From the NCBI GenBank assembly GCA_905197955.1, contig CAJKAR010000002.1:1-64000 (forward strand): DNA of 64,000 nt, written 5' to 3'. The translations under genes and the position numbers were made by a program. The DNA comes from an uncultured Lentisphaeria bacterium (GTDB taxonomy: Bacteria > Verrucomicrobiota > Lentisphaeria > Victivallales > UBA1829). The notes under the pieces are model-generated. The model ran no database searches, had not been told where the DNA came from, and was given only the letters and a program-made list of their open reading frames with translations. Numbering within the stretch: position 1 is the stretch's first letter; every line of letters begins with the position of its first letter. Below are positions 15,419 to 24,027 of this stretch, one piece after another.

Positions 15419-16312
15419 ATGGATGAGATTCTTTACTGCTGCAGTTTTACCGATGCTTCCGAAAACGCGGAAACCGTACCGGAACTTCTTTCCGCCATGG
15501 AATACGATTTCAGCTCCTGGCGCGATGCCGAGACCGGAAAGCGGACCCATACGCTCTATTTCCAATCTGCCGATGCGGCCGCTGAGGCGAAGACGCGGAT
15601 CGACGCTTTGCGCGATACCTGGCGCGAGCTGGAGGTCGAAATCGGAGATCCCGTCCTGGCGGAACTCAAAAAGGAGGACTGGGCGGAGTCCTGGAAAATT
15701 CACTTCAAGCCGATTGAGATTTCGGAGCGTCTTGCGATCACTCCCTCGTGGATTGCCTATCCGGCGGCTCCCGGACAGCACATCATCACGCTTGATCCCG
15801 GCATGAGCTTCGGGACGGGGCAGCATGCAACCACGAAATTCTGTCTGACTCAGCTTGATCTCTTTGCGTTCCATCACGATGTATCCGCTCTTTCGATGCT
15901 GGACGCCGGCTGCGGATCGGGCATTCTGGCGATCGCCGCTGAAAAGCTCGGTTTCCGTGAAATCTGCGCGTTCGACATTGATCCTGAAGCCGCCAGGATC
16001 GCAGCGGAAAATGCGGAGACAAACCATTGTTCCCGCATTCGTTTCTCGGCGGCCTCTCTGATTGAATATAATTCGGAAGGGATAAAATTTGATGTGATTG
16101 CGGCAAATATTCTTTCTTCCGCTCTTCTGGCGGGAAAGGAGAAACTGCTTTCGCTGCTCAAACCGGGAGGATGTCTGATTCTTGCGGGGATTCTGGACAG
16201 TGAATATCCGCTGGTCCGGGAGGCGTTTGAGTCCTCCGGCTGCCGGCAGTTCGCTTCGACGGAGGAGAGCAAGTGGCGCGGCGGAGCTTTTCTGTTCGAG
16301 GGGAAAGCCTGA
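15419..16312 (+). CDS. prmA: Ribosomal protein L11 methyltransferase
   Basis: 297 residues. An N-terminal substrate-recognition domain (about 1-95) is followed by a class I SAM methyltransferase domain. Signatures: DWAESWKIHFKPIEIS, LDPGMSFGTGQHATTKFCL (the PrmA hallmark), LDAGCGSGILAIAAEKLG (SAM motif I), FDIDPEAARIAAENA, VIAANILSSALL and LKPGGCLILAGIL. PrmA trimethylates ribosomal protein L11. AGAGGA upstream fits the ATG at 15419. It is transcribed alone between divergent and convergent neighbours. Confidence 0.94.
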   Translation: MDEILYCCSFTDASENAETVPELLSAMEYDFSSWRDAETGKRTHTLYFQSADAAAEAKTRIDALRDTWRELEVEIGDPVLAELKKEDWAESWKIHFKPIEISERLAITPSWIAYPAAPGQHIITLDPGMSFGTGQHATTKFCLTQLDLFAFHHDVSALSMLDAGCGSGILAIAAEKLGFREICAFDIDPEAARIAAENAETNHCSRIRFSAASLIEYNSEGIKFDVIAANILSSALLAGKEKLLSLLKPGGCLILAGILDSEYPLVREAFESSGCRQFASTEESKWRGGAFLFEGKA

Positions 16313-16374
16313 GGTCGGAACTCACTCTTTCTGTGCCGCATTCCCCGGATTTTTTCCGCGGGACAGGAAGGGGA

Positions 16375-17031
16375 TCAGACCCCTTCCGCATCGGGTCCCC
16401 AGATGAGCTTGTGCAGCTGAAGATTCAGGCGGACGGGCAGATGATCCGCCAGCATCCATTCCACGAGCGTTTTGGGATCAATGCTGCCGAACACCGGAGC
16501 AAACAGAACGGTCGCCTGAGAGGCAATGTCAAATTGATGCAGAATCCGGACGGATGCCTCGTAATCCGTGCGATCGGCAATCACGAACTTCACCTCATCG
16601 TGCGGCCGCAGATTCCGGTAGTTGGTTTCCAGCATCTTCGCCGATTCTCCGGACGAGGGTGTTTTCCAGTCGATGATTCGTTTGACTCCTTCCGGAAGAG
16701 TTGAGAGATCCACACTGCCGTTGGTTTCCATCAGGACTTCGAATCCGGCGTCGAGGAGACGGCGGCAGAGTTCAGGAGTCGCCGGCTGAAGCATCGGTTC
16801 TCCGCCGGTGATCTCGACAAGACCGATGCCTGAGTCCTTCGCTTCCCGGAGCAGAGAATCCAGGGTGCGTCTGGTTCCGCTCCCGATCTTCTGCGCTTTT
16901 TTTGTGTCACAGTAGGAGCAGCGCAGATTGCAGCCGGTCAGACGGATAAAAAAACAGGGACGTCCGGCGTGCGTGGATTCCCCCTGAATGCCGGAGAAGG
17001 TTTCATAAATCAGAAGTTCAGTTTCCTGCAT
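16375..17031 (-). CDS. queE: 7-carboxy-7-deazaguanine synthase (radical SAM)
   Basis: 218 residues. The ATG at 17031 begins the family-typical LLIYETFSGIQGESTHAGRP. The radical SAM cluster motif is CNLRCSYC (CxxxCxxC), followed by VEITGGEPMLQ and MLETNGSVDLS. This is QueE, which rearranges 6-carboxytetrahydropterin to the deazaguanine core of queuosine and related bases. The start overlaps the end of the GT2 fusion gene by 14 bases, so it is last in a three-gene minus-strand operon with two glycan/lipid-linked membrane proteins. queC, queD and queF are not in the window. Confidence 0.92.
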   Translation of the reverse strand: MQETELLIYETFSGIQGESTHAGRPCFFIRLTGCNLRCSYCDTKKAQKIGSGTRRTLDSLLREAKDSGIGLVEITGGEPMLQPATPELCRRLLDAGFEVLMETNGSVDLSTLPEGVKRIIDWKTPSSGESAKMLETNYRNLRPHDEVKFVIADRTDYEASVRILHQFDIASQATVLFAPVFGSIDPKTLVEWMLADHLPVRLNLQLHKLIWGPDAEGV

Positions 17032-18715
17032 GATTGTTTTTCCTTGCGATGATGATTTGCTGGGTAAGAAAATTGCGCCAGATGATTTCCCGGTGCAGAA
17101 CGGTTCCATAGGGACGGAGAGCTGTTTCGACCTCTTCGGCGGTCAGCGGGCGTTCGTCGTGGAAGATCCAGAGCCGGAGAAGCTCTGAAAGGGAGCGGGT
17201 CGCACGATAGAGAAAGGTCGGTGTCGGGAAAAAGAGAATGACTGTTCCTCCTTCTTCGGCAAGATCAAAATGCACCTTCACCATTTTTCTTGTGAGTTCC
17301 GGCGGAAAGTGCTCAATGAGTCCGACGCTGAAGACCACATCAAATTTTTTCTCCTTTTCCGGGTTCAGCTCCAGCAGATTGCACTCTCTGGCCGCGGCGC
17401 AGGGGATTCCGGCGGTGCGTTCCTCGAATTTCCGGACCCCGAGGGCATTGTTATCATAAATGACATACCGCGCAGGAGAGGTGTTTTTCACGATGCTCTC
17501 GAAAAAACAGCTGTTTCCGCCGCCAAGTTCCGCGATTCCCGGATGGGAAACGGGTTGATAACGGTGGAACATGTCCAGAAGTTTTTTCCCGACGATGCGT
17601 CGTGCATAGCCTGCGGTTTTATAGGGGGCTGCATAATATTTGTCCCAGTCGGTCGGAACCGGATCGGGAGACGCGCCGGACGGCTGGAAAATGAAGTCCC
17701 GCTGGATTACGAAATTCGCCAGATAAAGAAGCAGTTCCGCGATCGGCTTTCCGATCCGGGCGTCGAGATGAAAATACTCCTGCATGTAAGTGACCATTGC
17801 GGCGGATATAAAGCCCGAAACACAGACCAGAAGAATGTAAACCGGAAAGGTGCTCAGCATTTTCTGATGCGAATCGAACACCATGTTTTTGACCAGCGCG
17901 TAATTCAGACAGACTGCGGCACCGCGGGAGAGATAGGTCGAAACAAGCACGTTGCCGCCTGTCAGCGGAAATACGATCAGAAAAACAATGAAATCAAAAA
18001 CCGCCGTCACAATGGATGAGAGAATATAGCGGAAGAGCACAAAATATATTTTAAAGGAATCCAGCAGAGGATTGAAGTGCGAAGCGGAATTGCCGTCGAT
18101 GTAAATGGTTCGGATTCCGATCTCCCGCAGAGGAATCCCGGCGCGACGGCAGAGAATCAGCATTTCCAGTTCGAATTCATACCGGTTCGAGGCGATTTTG
18201 AGCAGATCAGGAATGAGACGGCGAGGAATCGAGCGCAGACCTGTCTGCGTATCGGAAACGGCGAGTCCGAGGAAAAGACGCATGAGAAGACGTGTCGTCT
18301 TGTTCCCGATCATGCTGCGGAATGGAACATTTTCCCGATCGAAACTGCGCACGCCGAGAATCAGACAATCCGGATGGTGTTCCGCTTCTTCCGCGAGGCG
18401 CCGGATATCTTCCGGAGAGTGCTGTCCATCCGCGTCCGCGGTAATGATGTTCCGGCACTCCGGATATCTGGAATAGAGGTAGTCGAGTCCGAGTTTGAGT
18501 GCGGCTCCTTTGCCTGTGTTGACGGCATGGGAGATCACGGTGCAGAGCCCGTCGGCTTCCAGAGTCCGGAAGACCTCCGCCGAGGATTCGCCGCTGCCGT
18601 CGTTGACCACGACAATCCGTCGGAAGCCTTCCGCAGAAAGTTCCTGCACAAGTCTGCACAGAAGAGTTTCCGGATTGTAGGCCGGAATCAGCACCGCTGT
18701 CTGTAAAGAGTTCAC
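17018..18715 (-). CDS. GT2 glycosyltransferase - GtrA-like membrane domain - SAM methyltransferase fusion
   Basis: 565 residues with three recognisable parts. About 1-225: a DPM1-type family 2 glycosyltransferase (AVLIPAYNPETLLCRLVQEL, VVVNDGSGE, NTGKGAALKLGLDYL, ITADADGQHSPEDI with the DxD site, DTQTGLRSIPRRLI). About 230-350: four hydrophobic helices of GtrA type (FDFIVFLIVFPLTGG, RGAAVCLNYALVKNMVF, ELLLYLANFVIQRDFIF). About 360-560: a methyltransferase (IAELGGGNSCFFESI, FDVVFSVGLIEHFPPE, GGTVILFFPTPTFL). Known GT2-GtrA pairs make or flip polyprenyl-linked sugars; adding a methyltransferase suggests a methylated lipid-linked sugar. Its ATG overlaps the upstream membrane protein stop by 4 bases. 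Confidence 0.87.
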   Translation of the reverse strand: MNSLQTAVLIPAYNPETLLCRLVQELSAEGFRRIVVVNDGSGESSAEVFRTLEADGLCTVISHAVNTGKGAALKLGLDYLYSRYPECRNIITADADGQHSPEDIRRLAEEAEHHPDCLILGVRSFDRENVPFRSMIGNKTTRLLMRLFLGLAVSDTQTGLRSIPRRLIPDLLKIASNRYEFELEMLILCRRAGIPLREIGIRTIYIDGNSASHFNPLLDSFKIYFVLFRYILSSIVTAVFDFIVFLIVFPLTGGNVLVSTYLSRGAAVCLNYALVKNMVFDSHQKMLSTFPVYILLVCVSGFISAAMVTYMQEYFHLDARIGKPIAELLLYLANFVIQRDFIFQPSGASPDPVPTDWDKYYAAPYKTAGYARRIVGKKLLDMFHRYQPVSHPGIAELGGGNSCFFESIVKNTSPARYVIYDNNALGVRKFEERTAGIPCAAARECNLLELNPEKEKKFDVVFSVGLIEHFPPELTRKMVKVHFDLAEEGGTVILFFPTPTFLYRATRSLSELLRLWIFHDERPLTAEEVETALRPYGTVLHREIIWRNFLTQQIIIARKNNHAGN

Positions 18716-20535
18716 CTGTCACCTGTTTTCCGATAAAGAGTATAACCGTAAGCGGAGAATATTACCCTGATTTCCTGATTTTTCAAGCGTGTTTTGACAT
18801 CCTGTTTCCACTCTTTTGCCGTGTAGCGGGGAATCAGCAGCCAGCGGACATTCGGATCCCGGAGCGCTTCGGCGTGTTCCTTCCCGGCATCCGGCATGGA
18901 GTATTCCACGAAAAAGAGCTTCTGCTCCGAACCCGGCAGATAACGGAGAAACTGATAGTCGGTGGCAATCTTTCCCGGCTGTTTCAGGTATGGCAGCAGG
19001 ATGCGGTTCAGCCGGGCGTCTCCGATTCCGAGTCGCAGGGAATCATGGTAGTTCCGGATCCGGCTCCCCGGAATCAGAAACAGAAGGACAAGCAGAATCA
19101 CAAAAAGAAACAGCAGAAGCCGGCGGAACCACAATTTCTCCAGCAGGGAGAGAAAACCCAGAGAGAGTCCCGCCGCAAACAGCGGAAGAAACGGCATCAG
19201 ATTGCGCAGATCGTAGCAGAACAGCAGGCTCCAGACTAGAAAATAGGGCAGAACGATCCACCAGACGACTTCTCTCCAGCAGGCAAACCGTTTCAGTTCG
19301 CAGAGACACAGCACATTCAGAAACAGAATTGCCAGTGCGGGCCAGAATTGCCAGCCGTAGAAATGGAAGATTCCGCTCAGGATTCCTCCATCGAAATGGA
19401 CATTCGCCCGCTTCGGCGTGGGAACTCCGTTTTCCATTCCGAGCTGAAGTTTGCAGAAAAACTGTTTGGATGCCGCCGTGAAAAGTTCTCCCCGGCCTCT
19501 TTCTCCGTAGATTTCCCGTGTGACATGCGTGTAGATCCCGCGGTCGGCTCCCTGCGTGGTCCGGAGTGCAAAATAAAGGTAGTACGGCGAGGCTAGAAGA
19601 ATCGCCAGCAGAAAATAGAATGCGCATCCCCGGAGAAAGTCCCGTCCGCGGAGGAGTCCGAATCCATAAACAAGTGCAGGGAACAGCAGCAGGATGACGA
19701 GTCCGGACTGCTTGGCGCATCCTGCGGCAACTGCCGTCAGCGCGGCGAGAAGCAGGTTGGATCTCTTTTCGGTCTTCCGCGCAAGAAACAGCAGGTAAAA
19801 GACACCGAATGCATAAAATCCAGCCGTCAGATCCGCTTCGGCTCCTGCTGCAAGGGGATCAATATTATGCAGAAACCATGCGTTCAGCACAATGGCGCCG
19901 AAAAGTGCGGGCTTTTTCAGCGTGAACGCCAGATCCCACAGCATCAGCGAAACAAACAGCGGACAGAGCAGCGAGGAACCTTTCGGTACAAAATTCAGCA
20001 CTTCCCCGAGAATCTGATAAGCCATCGCCCAGGAACACGGAATCAGCTGAGGATATCCGAAGGTCTGCCGGTTTTCGATCTCTCCGGAATACCATGCCAC
20101 GGCCCACTCATTCCAGGAGAGAACCGAATCCCAGGAGGAAAAGATCTGTCCGAATCCCCGCAGAGCCGCTGCCGCCTGAATGCCAGTCACGGCTGCGGCA
20201 AGACAGAAAAAAAAGAAACAGAAATGCCGTTTCCACCCATCCTCTGCTGCCAGCAGTTCCTCGACGGAGGTGAGCGAAATGGCGGATCGCGTTATCTGAT
20301 TCCTCGTCAGATAAAGCAGGATAAATTCCAGCAGAAGGAGAATCAGGACCGCTTCCCGGGTGAATAGCCCGAACGGATAAAGAAGAAGTATGATTGCATA
20401 GTTGAACAGTCCGCTCAGGGCGAAGGACAGCAGAGCGGTCCGCAGAAGATTCCTCCGCAGATTCAGCAGGCGCAGAAATAGACAGCCCGGCAGAAAAAAT
20501 TGCAGCAGTGCCAGCAGTTGAAGTAAAACAGCCAT
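18712..20535 (-). CDS. GT-C-like integral membrane glycosyltransferase
   Basis: 607 residues, mostly hydrophobic, with about 11-13 predicted membrane helices. The first long external loop (about residues 125-160) reads FSSWDSVLSWNEWAVAWYSG, with acidic residues where GT-C enzymes such as ArnT/PMT carry their catalytic Asp. A soluble C-terminal part (about 500-607) follows. The C-terminal neighbour is a GT2-GtrA-methyltransferase fusion, so I infer it transfers the polyprenyl-linked sugar made by that protein to a surface acceptor. It is first in the three-gene operon that ends with queE. The exact family is not certain. Confidence 0.72.
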   Translation of the reverse strand: MAVLLQLLALLQFFLPGCLFLRLLNLRRNLLRTALLSFALSGLFNYAIILLLYPFGLFTREAVLILLLLEFILLYLTRNQITRSAISLTSVEELLAAEDGWKRHFCFFFFCLAAAVTGIQAAAALRGFGQIFSSWDSVLSWNEWAVAWYSGEIENRQTFGYPQLIPCSWAMAYQILGEVLNFVPKGSSLLCPLFVSLMLWDLAFTLKKPALFGAIVLNAWFLHNIDPLAAGAEADLTAGFYAFGVFYLLFLARKTEKRSNLLLAALTAVAAGCAKQSGLVILLLFPALVYGFGLLRGRDFLRGCAFYFLLAILLASPYYLYFALRTTQGADRGIYTHVTREIYGERGRGELFTAASKQFFCKLQLGMENGVPTPKRANVHFDGGILSGIFHFYGWQFWPALAILFLNVLCLCELKRFACWREVVWWIVLPYFLVWSLLFCYDLRNLMPFLPLFAAGLSLGFLSLLEKLWFRRLLLFLFVILLVLLFLIPGSRIRNYHDSLRLGIGDARLNRILLPYLKQPGKIATDYQFLRYLPGSEQKLFFVEYSMPDAGKEHAEALRDPNVRWLLIPRYTAKEWKQDVKTRLKNQEIRVIFSAYGYTLYRKTGDR

Positions 20536-20565
20536 TTCCGTTTCCGTTGTTTTCCGGCATTCCCG

Positions 20566-20596
20566 GTTCTATTTCAAAATCGTTCTGTTTCAAAAT
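20566..20596. repeat. 16-bp-period direct repeat downstream of the GT operon promoter
   Basis: GTTCTATTTCAAAAT (20566-20580) and GTTCTGTTTCAAAAT (20582-20596) are two copies differing by one base, spaced 16 bases apart. They lie between the -10 box and the start codon of the GT-C-like gene. This looks like a binding site for a regulator. Confidence 0.65.
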
Positions 20597-20599
20597 GAA

Positions 20600-20628
20600 A
20601 ATGTACTCCATCTGCATCAGAAAAGCAA
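20600..20628 (-). promoter_or_regulatory. Candidate promoter of the GT-C / GT2 fusion / queE operon
   Basis: Minus strand: -35 TTGCTT (20628-20623), 17-base spacer, -10 TACATT (20605-20600). Moderate match to sigma-70. Confidence 0.5.
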
Positions 20629-20678
20629 ACAGGGAATAGTTTTTCAGAAAAATTTCTGTTTTTCAGGAGAAGAGGGGG

Positions 20679-20707
20679 TTGACATCTGGGATATTCTGGG
20701 ATATAAT
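20679..20707 (+). promoter_or_regulatory. Locus B promoter with tandem repeat in the spacer
   Basis: -35 TTGACA (20679-20684), 17-base spacer, -10 TATAAT (20702-20707): a perfect consensus promoter. The spacer and part of the -10 are filled by two exact tandem copies of TCTGGGATAT (20685-20694 and 20695-20704), one helical turn apart. A protein bound there would compete directly with RNA polymerase. Confidence 0.85.
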
Positions 20708-20753
20708 GTAAAGAAGACATACTGAAAAACATAAGAAGAAACAGGAGAATTCT

Positions 20754-23700
20754 ATGTTGAAAAGCAGTCTTTTTCTGTCGTTGTGCACAGCGGGGGTTCT
20801 GCTGGGCGCAGGAACAAAACTGGTTGACAGTGATTTCACGAAAACCGGCGAGATGCGCAAAAATGACCGTCGAGCGGGAAATCATGGAAGTTTTCAGGGG
20901 GTTCTGCCACTGAAATGGAATGAGAACTTCGCCGACTGGACCAAGTCCACCGCGGAAACGAAACTTGTAAAAGATCCGCAGGGGGATTATCTGAGATTTG
21001 ATGTGCAGAAGGTTGCATCCGGTACTCCGCAGTTTTATCTGGATGTCCCGGAACTGCTTCCGGGGAAGAGATACCGTTTGAGCGTGGTCGTGCGCAATCA
21101 GTCGGAAAGCGATGCGACACTCCTGCTGCGGATGGTTCCGCCGCCGTACAATACGCTGCGGACTGTGAAGATTGGCGTTTCTCCGCAGTGGAAGACGGTA
21201 TCACAGGTTTTCACTCTGGAAAAGAAATCTCCGGTTCCGCTCGGACTGTTTCTGATTCTTGACGGCGAGGGAAACATTGATTTCCGCAGAATCTCTCTGG
21301 AAGAATTGAGTGCAGATGCCCCTGTGCAGAAAGTTCTGCTCGAAACCAGCTTTGTGGAGACTCCGCGGAACTGCTCCAAACGCGGCACAGGAACATTTCA
21401 GGGTGTTCTGCCTGCACCGTGGAATCAGGATTTTGCGCATTTCATGAAAGCGGAGGCCTCGACAAAAATTGTGAATCTCGGGCCGGAGCATTTCATGCGT
21501 TTTGATGTTCAGAAAGGAGCTCCGCAGTTTTCGGTTCCGGTTCAGGGAATCGAGGCGGGGAAGAACTATCGTCTGACGGCGTATGTCCGCAATCAGACCG
21601 GCGGACCGGTGAAAATGAGTCTGCGGATTCTTCCTGCGCCCTATACGACTCTGGCTGCCGGATCTCTGCTGCCGGGACAGACCTGGAGTCGGCAGACTCT
21701 GCATTTCAAGGTGCCGGAGGATAAGCCTGATCTCCCGGTGGCTCTGATGATGAATTTTGAGGAAAACGGAATTTTCGATGTTGTCAGCATGAAACTGGAG
21801 GAGTGTGAAGGCGCTTCGGAAATCGTGCGTCGTCCGTCGATTGCTTTGCGGAACTACTTCCGGAATACGCGCTTCCCGCTCGGACTGCAGAGCGGCTGGA
21901 CGATTCACCGGGATGCCAGTTATGGAGTAATTGCAGCAGATCCTTCTGTGAAAGGTCCTTCCGGAGAAGCAGCTCTGAAACTGGAGTCACTTCCGGGAAA
22001 ACAGATCGGTCTTTGCAGCGAACCGTTCAATGTGGCGGATCCGAAGGTAAAGAACGCTGCTTCGTTTGCGTATCGCGGCGATGGAAAATTCATTGCCGGC
22101 ATCTGGACGGAAAACCGTCAGATTTTCGCCATTCCGCTTCCGCCATCCAAAAACTGGAAACGGATCTCGGTTCCGTTTACGGCACCTGTGGATTCCTGGG
22201 CGTTCACGCTGAGATTGACTGGAACGGGAACGCTCTATCTGGATTCCTTCCGCGCCGCACCGGAAAACCGGAAGGGATATGAAGTGGATGGAGAGTGTGA
22301 AGTGGCTCTTGCTGTTCCGAAATCGGAAACCAGTGCATCCCGGATTCAGTTCGCGGATGAGAAATCCGCGGTTCAGTATTATGTTTCCGGAAAGGCCGAC
22401 GGCGTAACGTTGAAGTCCAAAGTGACCAATCTGTACGGAGAAAGCCGAGAGCTTCCTGAGCAGACCGTCTCCAATGGAAAACGTACCGGTATGCTGAACT
22501 ACCTTGTTTTCCCGGACAAGCCATACGGTCAGTTCCGAGTTGAAGTTCAGGCGTTCCGCGGAGGAAAAGCCGTATCTCCGGTAAATGAAATTGTGGTTAC
22601 GCGTCTGGAACGTCCGGTTTACTGGGGCAAGGATGCGCCGGATTCTCCGTTCGGTGTGCATGTCCTTTCCGCGGATGGTTCGCTGAAGGCGGTCAAGGCT
22701 GCCGGAGTCAACTGGGCGCGTCTGCACGACGCCGGAGCTGATTATATCGGCTGGTACTGGCTTGAACCCGAAAAAGGAAAATGGAGTTTCCGGGATGATG
22801 ATATCAAGGCCTACCGGAAAAATCATATCAAAGTGTTCGGTCAGTTCGGAACCGCGCCGAAATGGGCTAGCTGGCTCTCCAAGGTTGATACGGGCAGACC
22901 GTATATTACCTATCACGACCGCTATTTCCGTCCGGTGGATATGAAAGACTTTGAAAACTATGTTTCGAAAGTCACCGCCCGCTATAAAGGCGTGATCGAT
23001 GACTGGTTTGTCTGGAATGAACCCTGGATCGTTGCCTGGTGGGCAGTCGATTTCAATAAAAATTCCAGTGAGAACAATGGATATATTACAAGCAAAAATC
23101 CGCAGGCGGACTTCGCCGCAATGACAAAAGTTGCGTATTCGGCTGCGAAAAAAGTGAATCCGAATGTCAAAGTATCGGGATTCAACACCACCGGAGGAGG
23201 AACCGGAGAACGCTGGACAAAAGGTGTCTACGACGCGGGTGGACTCGGATTCTGCGACACGATCGATTTCCACTTCTACACGCCGCGCACGACCGGATAT
23301 CCGGAAGATGCCTGCGAGATCGCGTATGACGAGGCAATCGGCTACATTCTCAAACAGAATGGATCGGTGGGAAAACCGGTTTATATGTCCGAGGGACAGG
23401 GCGCAAGCGGAGGCGGTGTCAGCGGCGACAACAGCATGCGTTATGCCGGCCTCTACAAGCACACTCTCCCGTGGGACAACAAGGAGGATTACACTTCCAT
23501 TGCGGACCGCAATGTGCGTTATCTTCTTTCCATGCTCAGTCATGATGTAAAGAAAATCTTCCTCTATTCCGCGCACTGCTATACGGACTTCTCCACGGCA
23601 CCGAATTTCCTTGTGCTCTTCTGCGCGGATGGCTCTCCGCATCCGATGCTTGTTGCGCATTCTGTCATGGCGCGGCATCTGGAAACGCTGAAGTTTATTC

Positions 23701-23948
23701 GGACGAAAGAACTGCGGAAAGGTCTCTGGGCCTATCTCTTCTCCGACGGGAAGAAATCCGTGGCAGTGATCTCAGGTCGTTACAGTGCCAAGAATACCAG
23801 TGTCAACTGCTCTTTGAAAAATGGAAAAGCGGTTGATCTGTATGGTAATCCGCTTTCTCTTCCGACGGTTTACAATGGGACGCTGATCTATCTGGAGGCT
23901 CCTGTCTCCGCAGATGAGCTCGCTCGTTCGGTGACAGCAGGAAAATAA
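20754..23948 (+). CDS. Secreted multi-domain glycoside hydrolase (clan GH-A, GH39/GH5-like)
   Basis: 1064 residues with a signal peptide (MLKSSLFLSLCTAGVLLGAG). Two tandem jelly-roll carbohydrate-binding-like domains follow (about 25-195 and 200-370), each with a GxFQGVLPxxWN opening and an N-Q-[ST] strand. A third beta domain covers about 375-520. A TIM-barrel hydrolase spans about 625-1000: FGVHVLSADGSLKAVKAAGV, WYWLEPEKGKWSFRDDDI, VFGQFGTAPKWASW. The acid/base is probably Glu756 in WNEPW and the nucleophile Glu880 in VYMSEGQGASGGG. Substrate unknown. First gene of locus B, with AGGAG before the ATG and a perfect promoter. Confidence 0.88.
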   Translation: MLKSSLFLSLCTAGVLLGAGTKLVDSDFTKTGEMRKNDRRAGNHGSFQGVLPLKWNENFADWTKSTAETKLVKDPQGDYLRFDVQKVASGTPQFYLDVPELLPGKRYRLSVVVRNQSESDATLLLRMVPPPYNTLRTVKIGVSPQWKTVSQVFTLEKKSPVPLGLFLILDGEGNIDFRRISLEELSADAPVQKVLLETSFVETPRNCSKRGTGTFQGVLPAPWNQDFAHFMKAEASTKIVNLGPEHFMRFDVQKGAPQFSVPVQGIEAGKNYRLTAYVRNQTGGPVKMSLRILPAPYTTLAAGSLLPGQTWSRQTLHFKVPEDKPDLPVALMMNFEENGIFDVVSMKLEECEGASEIVRRPSIALRNYFRNTRFPLGLQSGWTIHRDASYGVIAADPSVKGPSGEAALKLESLPGKQIGLCSEPFNVADPKVKNAASFAYRGDGKFIAGIWTENRQIFAIPLPPSKNWKRISVPFTAPVDSWAFTLRLTGTGTLYLDSFRAAPENRKGYEVDGECEVALAVPKSETSASRIQFADEKSAVQYYVSGKADGVTLKSKVTNLYGESRELPEQTVSNGKRTGMLNYLVFPDKPYGQFRVEVQAFRGGKAVSPVNEIVVTRLERPVYWGKDAPDSPFGVHVLSADGSLKAVKAAGVNWARLHDAGADYIGWYWLEPEKGKWSFRDDDIKAYRKNHIKVFGQFGTAPKWASWLSKVDTGRPYITYHDRYFRPVDMKDFENYVSKVTARYKGVIDDWFVWNEPWIVAWWAVDFNKNSSENNGYITSKNPQADFAAMTKVAYSAAKKVNPNVKVSGFNTTGGGTGERWTKGVYDAGGLGFCDTIDFHFYTPRTTGYPEDACEIAYDEAIGYILKQNGSVGKPVYMSEGQGASGGGVSGDNSMRYAGLYKHTLPWDNKEDYTSIADRNVRYLLSMLSHDVKKIFLYSAHCYTDFSTAPNFLVLFCADGSPHPMLVAHSVMARHLETLKFIRTKELRKGLWAYLFSDGKKSVAVISGRYSAKNTSVNCSLKNGKAVDLYGNPLSLPTVYNGTLIYLEAPVSADELARSVTAGK

Positions 23949-23962
23949 AAATAAGAAATTTT

Positions 23963-23994
23963 CCGGAGAGGCGGAGACATTTTCGTCTCTCCGG
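23963..23994 (+). other. Hairpin between the locus B hydrolase and pseudopilin genes
   Basis: An 8-base inverted repeat (23963-23970 with 23987-23994) enclosing a further short pairing, and no T run after it. More likely an mRNA-stability or attenuation element than a full terminator, since both neighbours are on the same strand. Confidence 0.45.
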
Positions 23995-24027
23995 GTTAAA
24001 CAATCATAAAATTGGAGATTTTGCATC

